Positions 27,121 through 36,659 of a DNA stretch of 41,947 bases are shown piece after piece. How positions within the stretch are numbered: position 1 is the stretch's first letter; the number at the start of each line of letters is the position of its first letter. Under the pieces are notes generated by a model that was given only the letters and a program-made list of their open reading frames with translations, had not been told where the DNA came from and ran no database searches. The translations under genes and the position numbers were made by a program. This DNA comes from Paracoccaceae bacterium (lineage in GTDB: Bacteria > Pseudomonadota > Alphaproteobacteria > Rhodobacterales > Rhodobacteraceae): contig SKIF01000130.1 in NCBI GenBank assembly GCA_007116575.1, forward strand, positions 1 to 41,947. The letters run 5' to 3'.

Positions 27121-27911
27121 CCCCGGTGGAGGTGATCCGGGGCGACGGGCCGGTGGTGCTGGGCATGCCGCATACGGGCACATGGCTGCCCGAGGAGGTG
27201 TTTGCGCGCCTTACCCCGCGCGGGCAGTTGCTGGCCGATACCGACTGGCATATCGACCGGCTCTATGAGGGGCTGCTGCCCGGTGCAACGATAGTGCGCG
27301 CGCATTTCCACCGCTACCTGATCGACGCCAATCGCGACCCCTCGGGGGCAAGCCTCTATCCGGGGCAGAACACCACCGGGCTGGTGCCGCTGACCGATTT
27401 CGATGGCGAACCGATCTGGACCAGCCCGCCCGACGCAGATGAGAACGAGGCCCGCCGCGCAAGCTATCATGCGCCCTATCACGCGGCGCTGGCGGCCGAG
27501 CTGGAACGGGTGCGCGCGCAGCATGGGGTTGCGATCCTTTATGACTGCCATTCGATCCGCAGCCACATCCCGTTCCTGTTCGAGGGTCGTCTTCCGGATT
27601 TCAACATCGGGACCAATGGCGGCACGACCTGTGCGCCGCAGATTGAGGCCGCCGTGCAGGGTATCTGCGCGCAGGCAAAGGGCTTTACCTCGGTGCCCAA
27701 TGGCCGGTTCAAGGGCGGCTGGACAACGCGCCACTACGGAGAGCCCGGAAGCGGCATTCATGCAGTCCAGATGGAGCTTGCACAAAGCACGCATCTGGCC
27801 AGTGAAACGTCCCCCTTCGCCTATGACCCCGGAAAGGCAGACAGATTGCGCCCGATCCTGCGCGACATTCTCGAAACCCTCCAAACCCTCGCCCCAACGC
27901 TGAGAGGCTGA
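27117..27911 (+). CDS. hutG: N-formylglutamate deformylase
   Basis: 264 residues. Family features include [13 protein letters not shown] near the start, [58 protein letters not shown] and a [11 protein letters not shown] stretch. It hydrolyses N-formyl-L-glutamate to glutamate and formate, the last step. ATG overlaps the hutH stop by 4 bp; hutU starts 2 bp after its end. The family is COG3741-type (HutG of the formylglutamate branch), not the arginase-like formiminoglutamase. Confidence 0.95.
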   Translation: MTPVEVIRGDGPVVLGMPHTGTWLPEEVFARLTPRGQLLADTDWHIDRLYEGLLPGATIVRAHFHRYLIDANRDPSGASLYPGQNTTGLVPLTDFDGEPIWTSPPDADENEARRASYHAPYHAALAAELERVRAQHGVAILYDCHSIRSHIPFLFEGRLPDFNIGTNGGTTCAPQIEAAVQGICAQAKGFTSVPNGRFKGGWTTRHYGEPGSGIHAVQMELAQSTHLASETSPFAYDPGKADRLRPILRDILETLQTLAPTLRG

Positions 27912-27913
27912 TC

Positions 27914-29587
27914 ATGACCAACCCCCGCCACAACCTGCGCGACATCTACCCCCCCACTGGCCCCGAGATCACCGCGAAAAGCTGGCTGACCGAGGCCGCG
28001 ATGCGGATGCTGATGAACAACCTGCACCCCGACGTGGCCGAGAACCCGCATGACCTGGTGGTCTATGGGGGTATTGGCCGCGCGGCGCGCACATGGGATG
28101 ATTTCGACCGCATCGTGGCCGGGCTGAAGGATCTCGAGGCCGACGAGACGCTGATCGTGCAGTCGGGTAAGCCCATCGCAATCATTCGTACCCATGCGGA
28201 TGCCCCGCGCGTGCTGATCGCGAATTCGAACCTCGTGCCGCATTGGGCAACATGGGAGCATTTCAACGAACTCGACCGGCGTGGGCTGATGATGTATGGT
28301 CAGATGACTGCGGGAAGCTGGATCTATATCGGCACGCAGGGCATCGTGCAGGGCACCTACGAGACCTTCGCCGAGGCGGGCCGTCAGCACTATGAGGGCG
28401 ATCTGCGCGGGCGCTGGATTCTGACCGGGGGCCTTGGCGGCATGGGGGGGGCGCAGCCGCTGGCGGCTGTCATGGCCGGAGCCTGCTGTCTGGCCGTCGA
28501 ATGCGACGAGACCCGGGCCGATTTCCGCATCCGCACCCGCTATTGCGACGCCAAGACGCATGATCTGGACGAGGCGCTGGAAATGATCCAGCGCTGGACA
28601 GAGGCGGGCGAGGCCAAATCCGTGGCGCTTATCGGCAATGCCGCCGAGGTCTTCCCCGAAATCTACCGCCGCGGCGTCCGCCCCGATATCGTCACCGACC
28701 AGACCTCGGCGCATGACCCGGTGCATGGTTATCTGCCCACCGGCTGGACCGTCGCCGAGTGGCGCGAAAAGCAGGAAAGCGACCCGAAGGCCGTGGAACA
28801 GGCCGCGCGCGCAAGCATGAAAACTCATGTCGCGGCGATGGTGGATTTCTGGAATGCAGGCGTGCCGACGCTGGACTACGGCAATAACATCCGGCAGGTC
28901 GCGAAGGAGGAGGGTCTGGAAAACGCCTTTGCCTTTCCGGGTTTCGTGCCCGCCTATATCCGGCCGCTCTTCTGCAAGGGCATCGGCCCGTTCCGCTGGT
29001 GCGCGCTCTCGGGCGACCCGGAAGACATCTATAAGACTGATCAGGCCATGCGCAAGTTGTTCCCCGAGAACAACCACCTGCACCGCTGGCTCGACATGGC
29101 GCGCGAACGCATCGCCTTTCAGGGCCTGCCTGCCCGGATCTGCTGGCTGGGTTTGGGGGATCGGCATCGCGCTGGGCTCAGGCTGAATGAAATGGTGGCC
29201 GCGGGTGAATTGAAAGCCCCCATCGTCATCGGGCGTGACCATCTCGACAGCGGCTCGGTTGCCAGCCCCAATCGCGAAACCGAGGCGATGCGTGATGGAT
29301 CAGACGCGGTGTCGGACTGGCCACTGCTGAATGCGCTGATGAACACGGCCTCGGGCGCGACATGGGTCAGCCTGCATCATGGCGGCGGCGTCGGCATGGG
29401 CTTTTCGCAACATTCCGGCGTGGTGATCGTGGCCGATGGTACGCCGGAGGCTGCGAAGAGGCTGGAACGCGTGCTGTGGAACGACCCTGCCTCGGGCGTG
29501 TGGCGGCATGCCGATGCGGGCTATGAGGACGCGCTGCAATGCGCGCGCGATCATGGCCTGCGGTTGCCGGGGATCCTGGGCAACTGA
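27914..29587 (+). CDS. hutU: Urocanate hydratase
   Basis: 557 residues, normal length. Recognisable blocks are [49 protein letters not shown] (NAD+ binding), [19 protein letters not shown] and the C-terminal [19 protein letters not shown]. It adds water to urocanate using a tightly bound NAD+ as electrophile, giving imidazolonepropionate. It is the last gene of the hutIHGU operon. Confidence 0.97.
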   Translation: MTNPRHNLRDIYPPTGPEITAKSWLTEAAMRMLMNNLHPDVAENPHDLVVYGGIGRAARTWDDFDRIVAGLKDLEADETLIVQSGKPIAIIRTHADAPRVLIANSNLVPHWATWEHFNELDRRGLMMYGQMTAGSWIYIGTQGIVQGTYETFAEAGRQHYEGDLRGRWILTGGLGGMGGAQPLAAVMAGACCLAVECDETRADFRIRTRYCDAKTHDLDEALEMIQRWTEAGEAKSVALIGNAAEVFPEIYRRGVRPDIVTDQTSAHDPVHGYLPTGWTVAEWREKQESDPKAVEQAARASMKTHVAAMVDFWNAGVPTLDYGNNIRQVAKEEGLENAFAFPGFVPAYIRPLFCKGIGPFRWCALSGDPEDIYKTDQAMRKLFPENNHLHRWLDMARERIAFQGLPARICWLGLGDRHRAGLRLNEMVAAGELKAPIVIGRDHLDSGSVASPNRETEAMRDGSDAVSDWPLLNALMNTASGATWVSLHHGGGVGMGFSQHSGVVIVADGTPEAAKRLERVLWNDPASGVWRHADAGYEDALQCARDHGLRLPGILGN

Positions 29588-29761
29588 GTCTGCGGGCGCC
29601 TTCATCTCTGCGAATGTGCCGGGACACGACCAGATATTCAAACAAGGCAGACAGAAAGCGCGCGTAATCGTAGCCCCCGACGCCCTTCATATGACGGCTG
29701 ACGGGGGCAACGGCTTTCAACTGTCCTCGAGGGCTATCGCGACAGTGCGCGTGGCCCGTCG

Positions 29762-30586
29762 CTACAGCGCGCTCGTAAGCATCCGCAGGGCCGTGATGCA
29801 AAGGAAGACCGCAAAGGCGCGTTTGATCCAGACGGGAGGCAGGGCATGCGCGATGCGCGTGCCCAAAGGTGCGCAATAGACCGAAAGCGGCAAGATCAGC
29901 ACAACGGCGATCAGATTGATGAAGCCCAGCGAGAAGGGCGGTCGCTCCTCGACGCCAAGGCCGAAGAGCGCCATTGCCAACGCCCCCGGCACGCCGATCA
30001 TCAGCCCCAGCGCGGCGGCCGTACCCACCGCCCGATGTACCGGCACCGAGAACGCAGACATCAGTGGTACGCCCAAAGTGCCCGACCCGATCCCCATCAT
30101 TGCCGAGATGAGCCCGACGCTGCCCGCCATCGCAGGCTGCACGCCGCGGCGCTCGGGCAGCGCGTCGGCAATCGTGAAGCCCTTCGCGCGCGCCATGTTC
30201 CACGCCACCAGCAGCGCCACGGTTCCGAACACCACCAGAAGCAGCGCCCCGTCGACAAGCCCTGCCACGCTGCCCCCGCCGAGCGCTCCCAGCACCATCC
30301 ATGGGGCCCAGCGGCGCAGGATGCCAATATCGACAGACCCACGACTGTGATGCGCGCGCGCGGAACTCAACGCCGTGACGGCCACGGTCACGAGCGAAGT
30401 ACCAACCGCCATCTGCATCCCCAGCTCCGGCGCGTAGCCCAGTGCCTTGAAGACCCAGAACAGGACCGGCACGACGACAATGCCGCCCCCCACCCCCAGC
30501 AGCCCCGACAGGATCCCGGCAGCCGCGCCGGTGAGCCCTAGCGCAAGCACGAAAGGCAAGACGGCTGCCAGCGACAGATCAGCCAT
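29762..30586 (-). CDS. TauE/SafE-family membrane transporter
   Basis: 274 residues from the ATG at 30586 (MADLSLAAVLPFVLAL). An in-frame start at 30646 would add a charged, non-hydrophobic leader and is disfavoured. It has about eight hydrophobic segments in two repeats, with the family motifs GILSGLLGVGGGIVVVPVL near residue 25 and SAMMGIGSGTLGVPLMSAF in the second half. TauE/SafE proteins export sulfite, sulfoacetate and other organosulfur anions, but many members are uncharacterised. Neighbours (hut genes, a long non-coding stretch) give no substrate clue. Confidence 0.88.
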   Translation of the reverse strand: MADLSLAAVLPFVLALGLTGAAAGILSGLLGVGGGIVVVPVLFWVFKALGYAPELGMQMAVGTSLVTVAVTALSSARAHHSRGSVDIGILRRWAPWMVLGALGGGSVAGLVDGALLLVVFGTVALLVAWNMARAKGFTIADALPERRGVQPAMAGSVGLISAMMGIGSGTLGVPLMSAFSVPVHRAVGTAAALGLMIGVPGALAMALFGLGVEERPPFSLGFINLIAVVLILPLSVYCAPLGTRIAHALPPVWIKRAFAVFLCITALRMLTSAL

Positions 30587-31106
30587 CCAACAACTCCCGT
30601 TGCCAGCCCGGCGCGACCTTGACGGAAACGCCGTTGCGGTCGCCACAGGGCAGAATGTGCCCCGGGCGCCCGGTCCTGGCCGAATGGTCCGGCTGTGTGG
30701 TCATTTGCATTGTTCTTTCCCGTCCATGGTGAATGTCCGCACCTGCGCGGCCCACCTGTCATGGGGCTGGTCGCGGCGTGACGTCCCTTCCCATGTGTTG
30801 TGGCTTCCGCGTCAGCATCATTTCGAAATCTTACATCGCGTCAACGGTGGTTCTCCGCGCTTCATCCGCAAGGACAGGTCTGTCATCGGCCAGACCTAAC
30901 AGGCTGCTGAAAAAACCGCCCGCCTCCAGATGTTTAGGCATTGGACCGGGAAACTGTTCCTTGGCACGCTCGTCACAAGCTCTGTCCCGAGCGACCAGCC
31001 CGGGCGCGTCCCTTCGCTCCGGGCCGCTGTCGTTGGGTCAGGGGGCAATCTTCCATGTTCACCAGTCGGCATTCGGATGATTGACCGATCCGGCCGTCAG
31101 GCCGAT
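30587..31106. other. 520-bp stretch without a recognisable gene
   Basis: No open frame here resembles a protein family on either strand. It contains AGGCTGCTGAAAAAA at about 30901, a sequence of the kind found at insertion-sequence ends. Close to the LysR stop is a weak hairpin, CGGCC-GTCA-GGCCG (31091-31104), without a T-run. The stretch may be decayed mobile DNA separating the TauE gene from the betaine cluster. Confidence 0.4.
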
Positions 31107-32024
31107 TCAGTCGATCGGCAGGGTATTCGCCTCAGCCGCAGTATTTGCTGTGCTTGCCAGCCAGTCATAGACCAGTCGCGCACGGGGCGATGTCTGGTTG
31201 TGTAGCGTGACATGGAACTCTTCGCGCGGAGCAACCTGATCGGGGTGAAGTGCGACCAGTTGGCCCTTGTCGACAAAGGGCCGCGCGAGCGCCACCCAGC
31301 CCAGCACAGCGCCCATGTCATCGCGGGCGGCCTGCAATGCGATCAAGTAGTTGTTGACCCGGTGGCTCTGTCTTATCGGCCCATGATACCCCAGCGCCCG
31401 GAACCAGCCTTGCCAGTCGGTCCATCCTGTCACGGGCGTATCGAAGTGAATGAGCGGCACAGACGCAAGATCGGCGAGGGTGGCGAACCGATGGCTGCGG
31501 AAAAACGCCGGACTGCCAAGCGCCATCAACTGATCACGAAACAAGACCCGGGTAGAAGCCCCGTCCCGCGGCAGGATGCCGTAGCGAATGCTCAGGTCGC
31601 ATTCGGTCGGCGTCTCGCCTGTATCGCTGACGATCTGTGCGACCGATACATCGCTGTGGGTCTTCCAGAATTCCGCCAGTCTTGGGGTCAGCCAGAGTGA
31701 ACTCACTGCTGTCGTGACCCCGATCGTGACCGAGGCCGTGCTCGCGCGGTGGCGCAACTGGGCGGTGGCATCGGCCATGCATTCGAACCCGCGTTGCAGC
31801 GCGACCAGTAAATAGGCGCCAGTTTCCGTTAGGGTGACGCCGCGGTGATGGCGTCGGAACAGGTTGCATTCCAGTTCAGCTTCCAGCGCCTTGACCTGAT
31901 GGCTGATCGCGGCAGGTGTGACGTTCAACTCCTGTGCGGCCTGCGTGAAGCTGACATGTCGCGCGGCAGTCTCGAAGGCGACCAAGGCGCTCATGGGCGG
32001 CAGATCATAAGGGCGCTTGGACAA
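31107..32024 (-). CDS. LysR-family regulator (GcvA-like), divergent from the betaine cluster
   Basis: 305 residues. The N-terminal HTH reads SALVAFETAARHVSFTQAAQ followed by ELNVTPAAISHQVKALEAEL, and the effector domain follows (VTIGVTTAVSSLWLTPRL; LSIRYG). The 'P-P-M-S-A-L-V-A-F-E-A-A-A-R' type opening and 'AISHQVK' are typical of the GcvA subgroup. It is divergent from the mttB-like operon with 179 bp between the start codons, so it is the probable activator of that operon. The inducer is unknown. Confidence 0.92.
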   Translation of the reverse strand: MSKRPYDLPPMSALVAFETAARHVSFTQAAQELNVTPAAISHQVKALEAELECNLFRRHHRGVTLTETGAYLLVALQRGFECMADATAQLRHRASTASVTIGVTTAVSSLWLTPRLAEFWKTHSDVSVAQIVSDTGETPTECDLSIRYGILPRDGASTRVLFRDQLMALGSPAFFRSHRFATLADLASVPLIHFDTPVTGWTDWQGWFRALGYHGPIRQSHRVNNYLIALQAARDDMGAVLGWVALARPFVDKGQLVALHPDQVAPREEFHVTLHNQTSPRARLVYDWLASTANTAAEANTLPID

Positions 32025-32203
32025 GGTGACTTCACTTCATGGCAGGAGGAGTGCCTCAGAATAACGTAATTCACAGGTTTTGCATAAGCTGAAATAAGCC
32101 AACATGAATATTTCCGTGATTGCTGCAAGCATCGCAATGCCGCAGGATTGTCATGCAGGGTCGGGCAAGGTCCTTCCTGCGTTGCTCTATCGGAGAACAT
32201 GAC

Positions 32204-33796
32204 ATGGTGATCGACTCGCTGATCCCCGACGAGGCCCCCCGTACAGGCGCTGAACGGCGCAGCCGCAAAGGGCGCGCGAGGCAATCACGCAATCCCGAGC
32301 CCGGGCAGAACCTGCATCTGCGCACACCCTTCATCACCCGGCGTATTCCGACCTATGACCTTCTGGGCGAGGAGGCTTTAGCGCGGATCGAGGCGACCGC
32401 CGAGCGGATACTCGCGGAAATCGGGATCGAGCTGCGCGACGATCCCGAGGCGATGGCGCTCTACAACCGAGCAGGCGCGCAGGTCAGCCATGTTTCGGGC
32501 GAGACATGGCGCATCCGGTTCGAGCCGGGGATGCTGCGCGAGGTGCTGCGCACGGCACCTGCGCGCTTCACCCAACACGCGCGCAACCCGGCCAACACGG
32601 TCGAGATCGGCGGCGATGCCATGGTCTTCGCGCCCGCCTATGGCTCTCCCTTCGTGATGGATCTGGATCAGGGTCGGCGCTACGGCACGATTGCCGATTT
32701 CGAGAACCTGATCCGGCTGGCGCAATCCTCACCCTGGCTGCATCATTCCGGCGGCACGATCTGCGAGCCGACCGACGTGGCCGTGAACAAGCGCCATCTG
32801 GACATGGTTCATGCACATATGCGGCTTTCGGACCGTGCCTTTCTGGGGTCGATCACCGCACCGGAGCGCGCCGCCGATTCTATCGAAATGTGCCGCATCC
32901 TGTTCGGCGCGGAGTTCGTGGACCGAAACTGCGTCATCATGGGCAATTTCAACACCACGTCGCCCTTGGTGCTGGACGGGGTGACGACGGCGGGTATCCG
33001 CACCTATGCGAGCGCCGGGCAGGGCTCGATCCATTTGCCATTTCTGCTGGGCGGGGCGGTTGCACCCCTGACAATGCCGGGAGCGTTGGCGCAATGCCTG
33101 GCGGAAACCATGGCGTCCAGCGCGCTGACACAGCTTGTCCGCCCCGGCGCGCCGGTGGTGCTGGGGGCGTTCCTGTCGTCGATGTCCTTGCGCACCGGCT
33201 CGCCCACTTTTGGCACGCCCGAGCCCGCGCTGGCCTCGCTGGTGATGGGCCAGCTTGCACGGCGGCTGAACCTGCCCTTGCGCTGTGCAGGCAATTTCGC
33301 CACCTCGAAAGCGCCCGACGGGCAGGCGATGCAGCAGGCGATGATGTCGATGATGTCGGCCATTCAGGGCGGTGCGAATTTCATCCTGCACGCGGCGGGT
33401 TTTGTCGACGGGCTGTTGTCGATGTCCTATGAGAAGATGATCATGGACATGGATATGTGCGGCGCGCTTCATGCCTATCTGGCAGGGCTGGACGTGACCG
33501 AAGAGACACTGGCCTTCGAGGCACTGGCGCAAAACGGCCCCGGCGAGCATCTGTTCGGCACTGACCACACGCTGCGTCATTATGAAACCGCCTATTGGGA
33601 CAGCGGCTTCAACGACGATCGCACCTATGAAACATGGTCCGAGTCGGGCAGTGTGGACGCCGCGCAGCGCGCCAACCAACGGTGGAAGGACATTCTGGCG
33701 CGCTATCAACCACCACCAATGGATGTGGGGGTGGCTGAGGCGCTGAAAGACTACGTCGCACGCCGGAAGGCCGAAATGCCCGATGCGTGGTATTGA
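32204..33796 (+). CDS. MttB-family (non-pyrrolysine) trimethylamine/betaine methyltransferase
   Basis: 530 residues from the ATG at 32204, preceded by GGAGA (32192-32196) at 7 nt; an open frame to 32120 lacks such a site. The C-terminal two thirds match the TIM-barrel MttB superfamily: IEATAERILAEIGIELRDDPEA, HHSGGTICEPTDVAVNKRHLDM, GNFNTTSPLVLDGV, RPGAPVVLGAFLSSMSLRTG, GANFILHAAGFVDG and a C-terminal WKDILARYQPPPMD segment. There is no in-frame amber codon, so it belongs to the pyrrolysine-free branch that includes glycine-betaine (MtgB) and proline-betaine (MtpB) methyltransferases. The true partner, a corrinoid protein or another acceptor, is not encoded nearby. Confidence 0.88.
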   Translation: MVIDSLIPDEAPRTGAERRSRKGRARQSRNPEPGQNLHLRTPFITRRIPTYDLLGEEALARIEATAERILAEIGIELRDDPEAMALYNRAGAQVSHVSGETWRIRFEPGMLREVLRTAPARFTQHARNPANTVEIGGDAMVFAPAYGSPFVMDLDQGRRYGTIADFENLIRLAQSSPWLHHSGGTICEPTDVAVNKRHLDMVHAHMRLSDRAFLGSITAPERAADSIEMCRILFGAEFVDRNCVIMGNFNTTSPLVLDGVTTAGIRTYASAGQGSIHLPFLLGGAVAPLTMPGALAQCLAETMASSALTQLVRPGAPVVLGAFLSSMSLRTGSPTFGTPEPALASLVMGQLARRLNLPLRCAGNFATSKAPDGQAMQQAMMSMMSAIQGGANFILHAAGFVDGLLSMSYEKMIMDMDMCGALHAYLAGLDVTEETLAFEALAQNGPGEHLFGTDHTLRHYETAYWDSGFNDDRTYETWSESGSVDAAQRANQRWKDILARYQPPPMDVGVAEALKDYVARRKAEMPDAWY

Positions 33797-33882
33797 CGCC
33801 TATTGGCGTTTTCCATTTTGTGTCGCAATTTCGAACCGAAAAAGTCAGGCAGCTTTTTCTGAAGTTGCTTTATGGAGGGACC

Positions 33883-35928
33883 ATGTCGAACGATCCGCTC
33901 TTGCAGCCATACCAGTTGAAGCACCTGACCCTGCGCAACCGGATCATGACCACCGCGCATGAGCCGGCATATCCTGAAGACGGCATGCCCAAGGCGCGCT
34001 ATGTCGCCTATCACACTGAGCGCGCGAAAGCAGGGGTGGCGCTGGCGATGACCGCAGGATCGGCGGCGGTGTCGCGCGACAGCCCGCCGGTCTTCAACAA
34101 TATCCTTGCCTGGAAAGACGAGGTCGTCCCCCATATCCGTGCGCTCACCGATGCCTGCCATGAGCATGGCTGCGCAGTGATGATCCAGTTGACGCATCTG
34201 GGGCGGCGCACGGGCTGGAACAAGGGCGACTGGCTGCCCTCGCTTTCGTCCAGCAAGCACCGCGAACCCGCGCACCGGGCCTTTCCGAAGCTGGCCGAGG
34301 ATTGGGATATCGAGCGGATCATCACAGATTTTGCCGATGCGACCGAGCGAATGCAAGCGGGCGGCATGGACGGGGTGGAGTTGCAAGTCTATGGCCATCT
34401 GCTCGATCAGTTCTGGTCACCCCTGACCAATGATCTCGACGGGCCCTATGGCGGCGAAAGCCTTGAGACGCGGATGCAGCTTCTCATGGATGTGCTGCGC
34501 GGTATCCGGGCGAGGGTCGGGGATGGGTTCATTGTGGGGGTGCGCTATACCGCCGATGAGGTGGCGAAAGGAGGGATCGACGCCGCCGAGGGGCTGGAGA
34601 TCTCCAAGCGCCTGGCCGATTGCGGGATGGTCGATTTCCTCAATGTCATTCGCGGGCGCATCCATACCGACCCCGCCATGACCGATGTCATCCCGGTGCA
34701 GGGCATGGCCTATGCCCCGCATCTGGATTTCGCGGGTGCCGTGCGCGCCGCGACCGGCATGCCCACCTTCCACGCAGCCCGCATCCCCGATGTGGCGACC
34801 GCGCGCCATGCGGTGGCATCGGGCCTCTTGGACATGGTCGGCATGACCCGCGCGCATATGGCCGACCCGCATATCGTGCAGAAGATCCGCGAGGGGCGCG
34901 AGGACGACATCCGCCCCTGTGTGGGGGCCACCTATTGTCTTGACCGCATCTATCAGGCAGGCGAGGCGCTGTGCATCCACAACGCCGCCACGGGGCGTGA
35001 GTTGTCCTTGCCGCATGAAGTCGCGCCTGCGGATGCGTGCAAACGGGTGGTGGTGGTCGGCGCCGGCCCCGCCGGGCTGGAAGCCGCGCGCGTCGCCGCC
35101 GAGCGCGGGCATGATGTGACCGTATTCGAGGCCCAGCCCGACCCCGGCGGCCAGATCCGCCTGACCGCGCAGAATCCCCGGCGGCGCGAGATGATCGGCA
35201 TCATCGACTGGCGCATGGCCCAATGCGCCGCGCGCGATGTCGCTTTCTATTTCAATACATTCGCCGAGGCCGAAGACGTGACCGCGCTGGAGCCGGATGT
35301 CGTGATCGTGGCTACGGGCGGTCTGCCCAACACTGAACTGTTCGAAACCGGCGCGGAGAACCCGCATGTCGTCAGCGCTTGGGACATCATCGCAGGCGAT
35401 GTGAAACCCGCCGCAAATGTGCTGGTCTATGACGAGGCGGGCGATCATCCCGGCCTGATGGCCGCCGAAGTGGCCACCAAGGCGGGCTCGCAGGTCGAGG
35501 TGATGACCCCCGACCGCAGCTTTGCGCCCGAGATCATGGGCATGAACCTTGTCCCTTACATGCGCGCGCTGCAGGACAAGGATGTCACTTTCACTGTCAC
35601 CCGCCGCCTGCTGGACGTGGCGCGCGACGGCAACCGGCTGTGCGCCACCATCGGCACCGATTACAGCGACCACACCACCACCCGGCATTATGATCAGGTG
35701 GTGGTGAATTACGGCACCATGCCGCTGGATGATCTGTATTATGCCCTCAAGCCGTTTTCGGTGAATATGGGTGCTGTCGATTACGACGCGCTGATTGCAG
35801 GCCGCCCTCAGCAGGTGATGCGTAACCCTGATGGCGGCTTTCAGCTTTTCCGCATTGGTGATGCCGTAAGCGCGCGAAACACCCACGCCGCGATCCATGA
35901 CGCGCTCAGGCTGATGAAGGATATCTGA
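33883..35928 (+). CDS. TMADH/dienoyl-CoA-reductase-like flavoenzyme with incomplete Fe-S cysteine set
   Basis: 681 residues from the ATG at 33883, which has GGAGGG (33874-33879) before it; the frame is open to 33787. The N-terminal FMN barrel (old-yellow-enzyme type) runs to about 330. The linker normally binds a [4Fe-4S] cluster, but here it reads C346-VG-A349-TY-C352-...-C364, so the second ligand is alanine. An FAD/NAD(P)-binding half follows ([21 protein letters not shown] at about 390). Relatives oxidatively demethylate trimethylamine, dimethylamine or N-methylproline (StcD type). Demethylation of an N-methylated amine released by the MttB step is the likely role. The stop overlaps the next gene by 1 bp (TGATG). 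Confidence 0.85.
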   Translation: MSNDPLLQPYQLKHLTLRNRIMTTAHEPAYPEDGMPKARYVAYHTERAKAGVALAMTAGSAAVSRDSPPVFNNILAWKDEVVPHIRALTDACHEHGCAVMIQLTHLGRRTGWNKGDWLPSLSSSKHREPAHRAFPKLAEDWDIERIITDFADATERMQAGGMDGVELQVYGHLLDQFWSPLTNDLDGPYGGESLETRMQLLMDVLRGIRARVGDGFIVGVRYTADEVAKGGIDAAEGLEISKRLADCGMVDFLNVIRGRIHTDPAMTDVIPVQGMAYAPHLDFAGAVRAATGMPTFHAARIPDVATARHAVASGLLDMVGMTRAHMADPHIVQKIREGREDDIRPCVGATYCLDRIYQAGEALCIHNAATGRELSLPHEVAPADACKRVVVVGAGPAGLEAARVAAERGHDVTVFEAQPDPGGQIRLTAQNPRRREMIGIIDWRMAQCAARDVAFYFNTFAEAEDVTALEPDVVIVATGGLPNTELFETGAENPHVVSAWDIIAGDVKPAANVLVYDEAGDHPGLMAAEVATKAGSQVEVMTPDRSFAPEIMGMNLVPYMRALQDKDVTFTVTRRLLDVARDGNRLCATIGTDYSDHTTTRHYDQVVVNYGTMPLDDLYYALKPFSVNMGAVDYDALIAGRPQQVMRNPDGGFQLFRIGDAVSARNTHAAIHDALRLMKDI

Positions 35929-36659
35929 TGCGCATCGGGGTGATTGGCACCGGTGTGATTGCAACCGCACTGGTGCGTGGGCTGGCGGGGCAGGGGCATG
36001 TCATCACCGTCTCGCAGCGCAGCGCCGCCAATTCCGCTACGCTGGCGCGCGACATCCCCGAGGTGTCGGTGGCTGAGAATCAGGCGGTTCTCGATGCCAG
36101 CGACGTGGTGTTTCTGGGGCTGATGGCCGAGGCCGCGCCGTCTGTTCTGGGCGCGCTGCAATTCCGGCCTGATCAGCAGGTGATTTCGCTGATGGCCGGG
36201 GCGACGCTGGCGCAGATCGCGCCCATGGTGGCTCCTGCCTGCGCCGTGGCACTGATGCTGCCTTATCCCGGTATCGCGCATGGCGGCTCGCCGGTTCTGG
36301 CGCTGGGCGATCCCGCGCTGATCGAAACCTTTTTCGCGCCGCGCAACCCGGTTTTCCGACTGAAGGACGAGGCCGAGCTTTCGGCCTATCTTTGCGCGCA
36401 GGCGGTGTTGTCGCCGGTGGCGCAGATGGTGGCCGATGCGTCGGACTGGCTGGGCCGACGCGCCGATGAGCCCGTTCAGGGCGAGGCGTTCCTGCGCGCG
36501 CTTGTGGCGTCGAATCTGTCGGTGGGGTCTGCCGGGGCACTGGTTGAGGCACTCAATACCGAAGGCGGCTACAATCAACGTCTGCGCGTGCATTTAGAAA
36601 GGGCCGGTCTCAGGGCCGCGCTGGCACAGGGGTTGGATAAGCTGGAGCGCCCGCAATGA
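35928..36659 (+). CDS. ProC-like NAD(P)-dependent reductase
   Basis: 243 residues, shorter than classical pyrroline-5-carboxylate reductase (about 270). The Rossmann motif MRIGVIGTGVIATALVRGL opens the protein, with VFLGLMAE and ISLMAGATLAQI where ProC has 'VVLAVKP' and 'ISIxAGV'. The C-terminal helical part is consistent with the ProC dimerisation domain but divergent. It overlaps both neighbours (1 bp and 4 bp), so it is fully coupled with the two flavoenzymes. It could reduce an imine such as pyrroline-carboxylate in this pathway, or oxidise an N-methylated amino acid; this is inferred. Confidence 0.75.
   Translation: MRIGVIGTGVIATALVRGLAGQGHVITVSQRSAANSATLARDIPEVSVAENQAVLDASDVVFLGLMAEAAPSVLGALQFRPDQQVISLMAGATLAQIAPMVAPACAVALMLPYPGIAHGGSPVLALGDPALIETFFAPRNPVFRLKDEAELSAYLCAQAVLSPVAQMVADASDWLGRRADEPVQGEAFLRALVASNLSVGSAGALVEALNTEGGYNQRLRVHLERAGLRAALAQGLDKLERPQ

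Noticed and set aside
32204-33796. Possible pyrrolysine (amber) codon in the MttB-like gene
   Set aside because: The frame is continuous without an in-frame TAG, so it is the pyrrolysine-free type.
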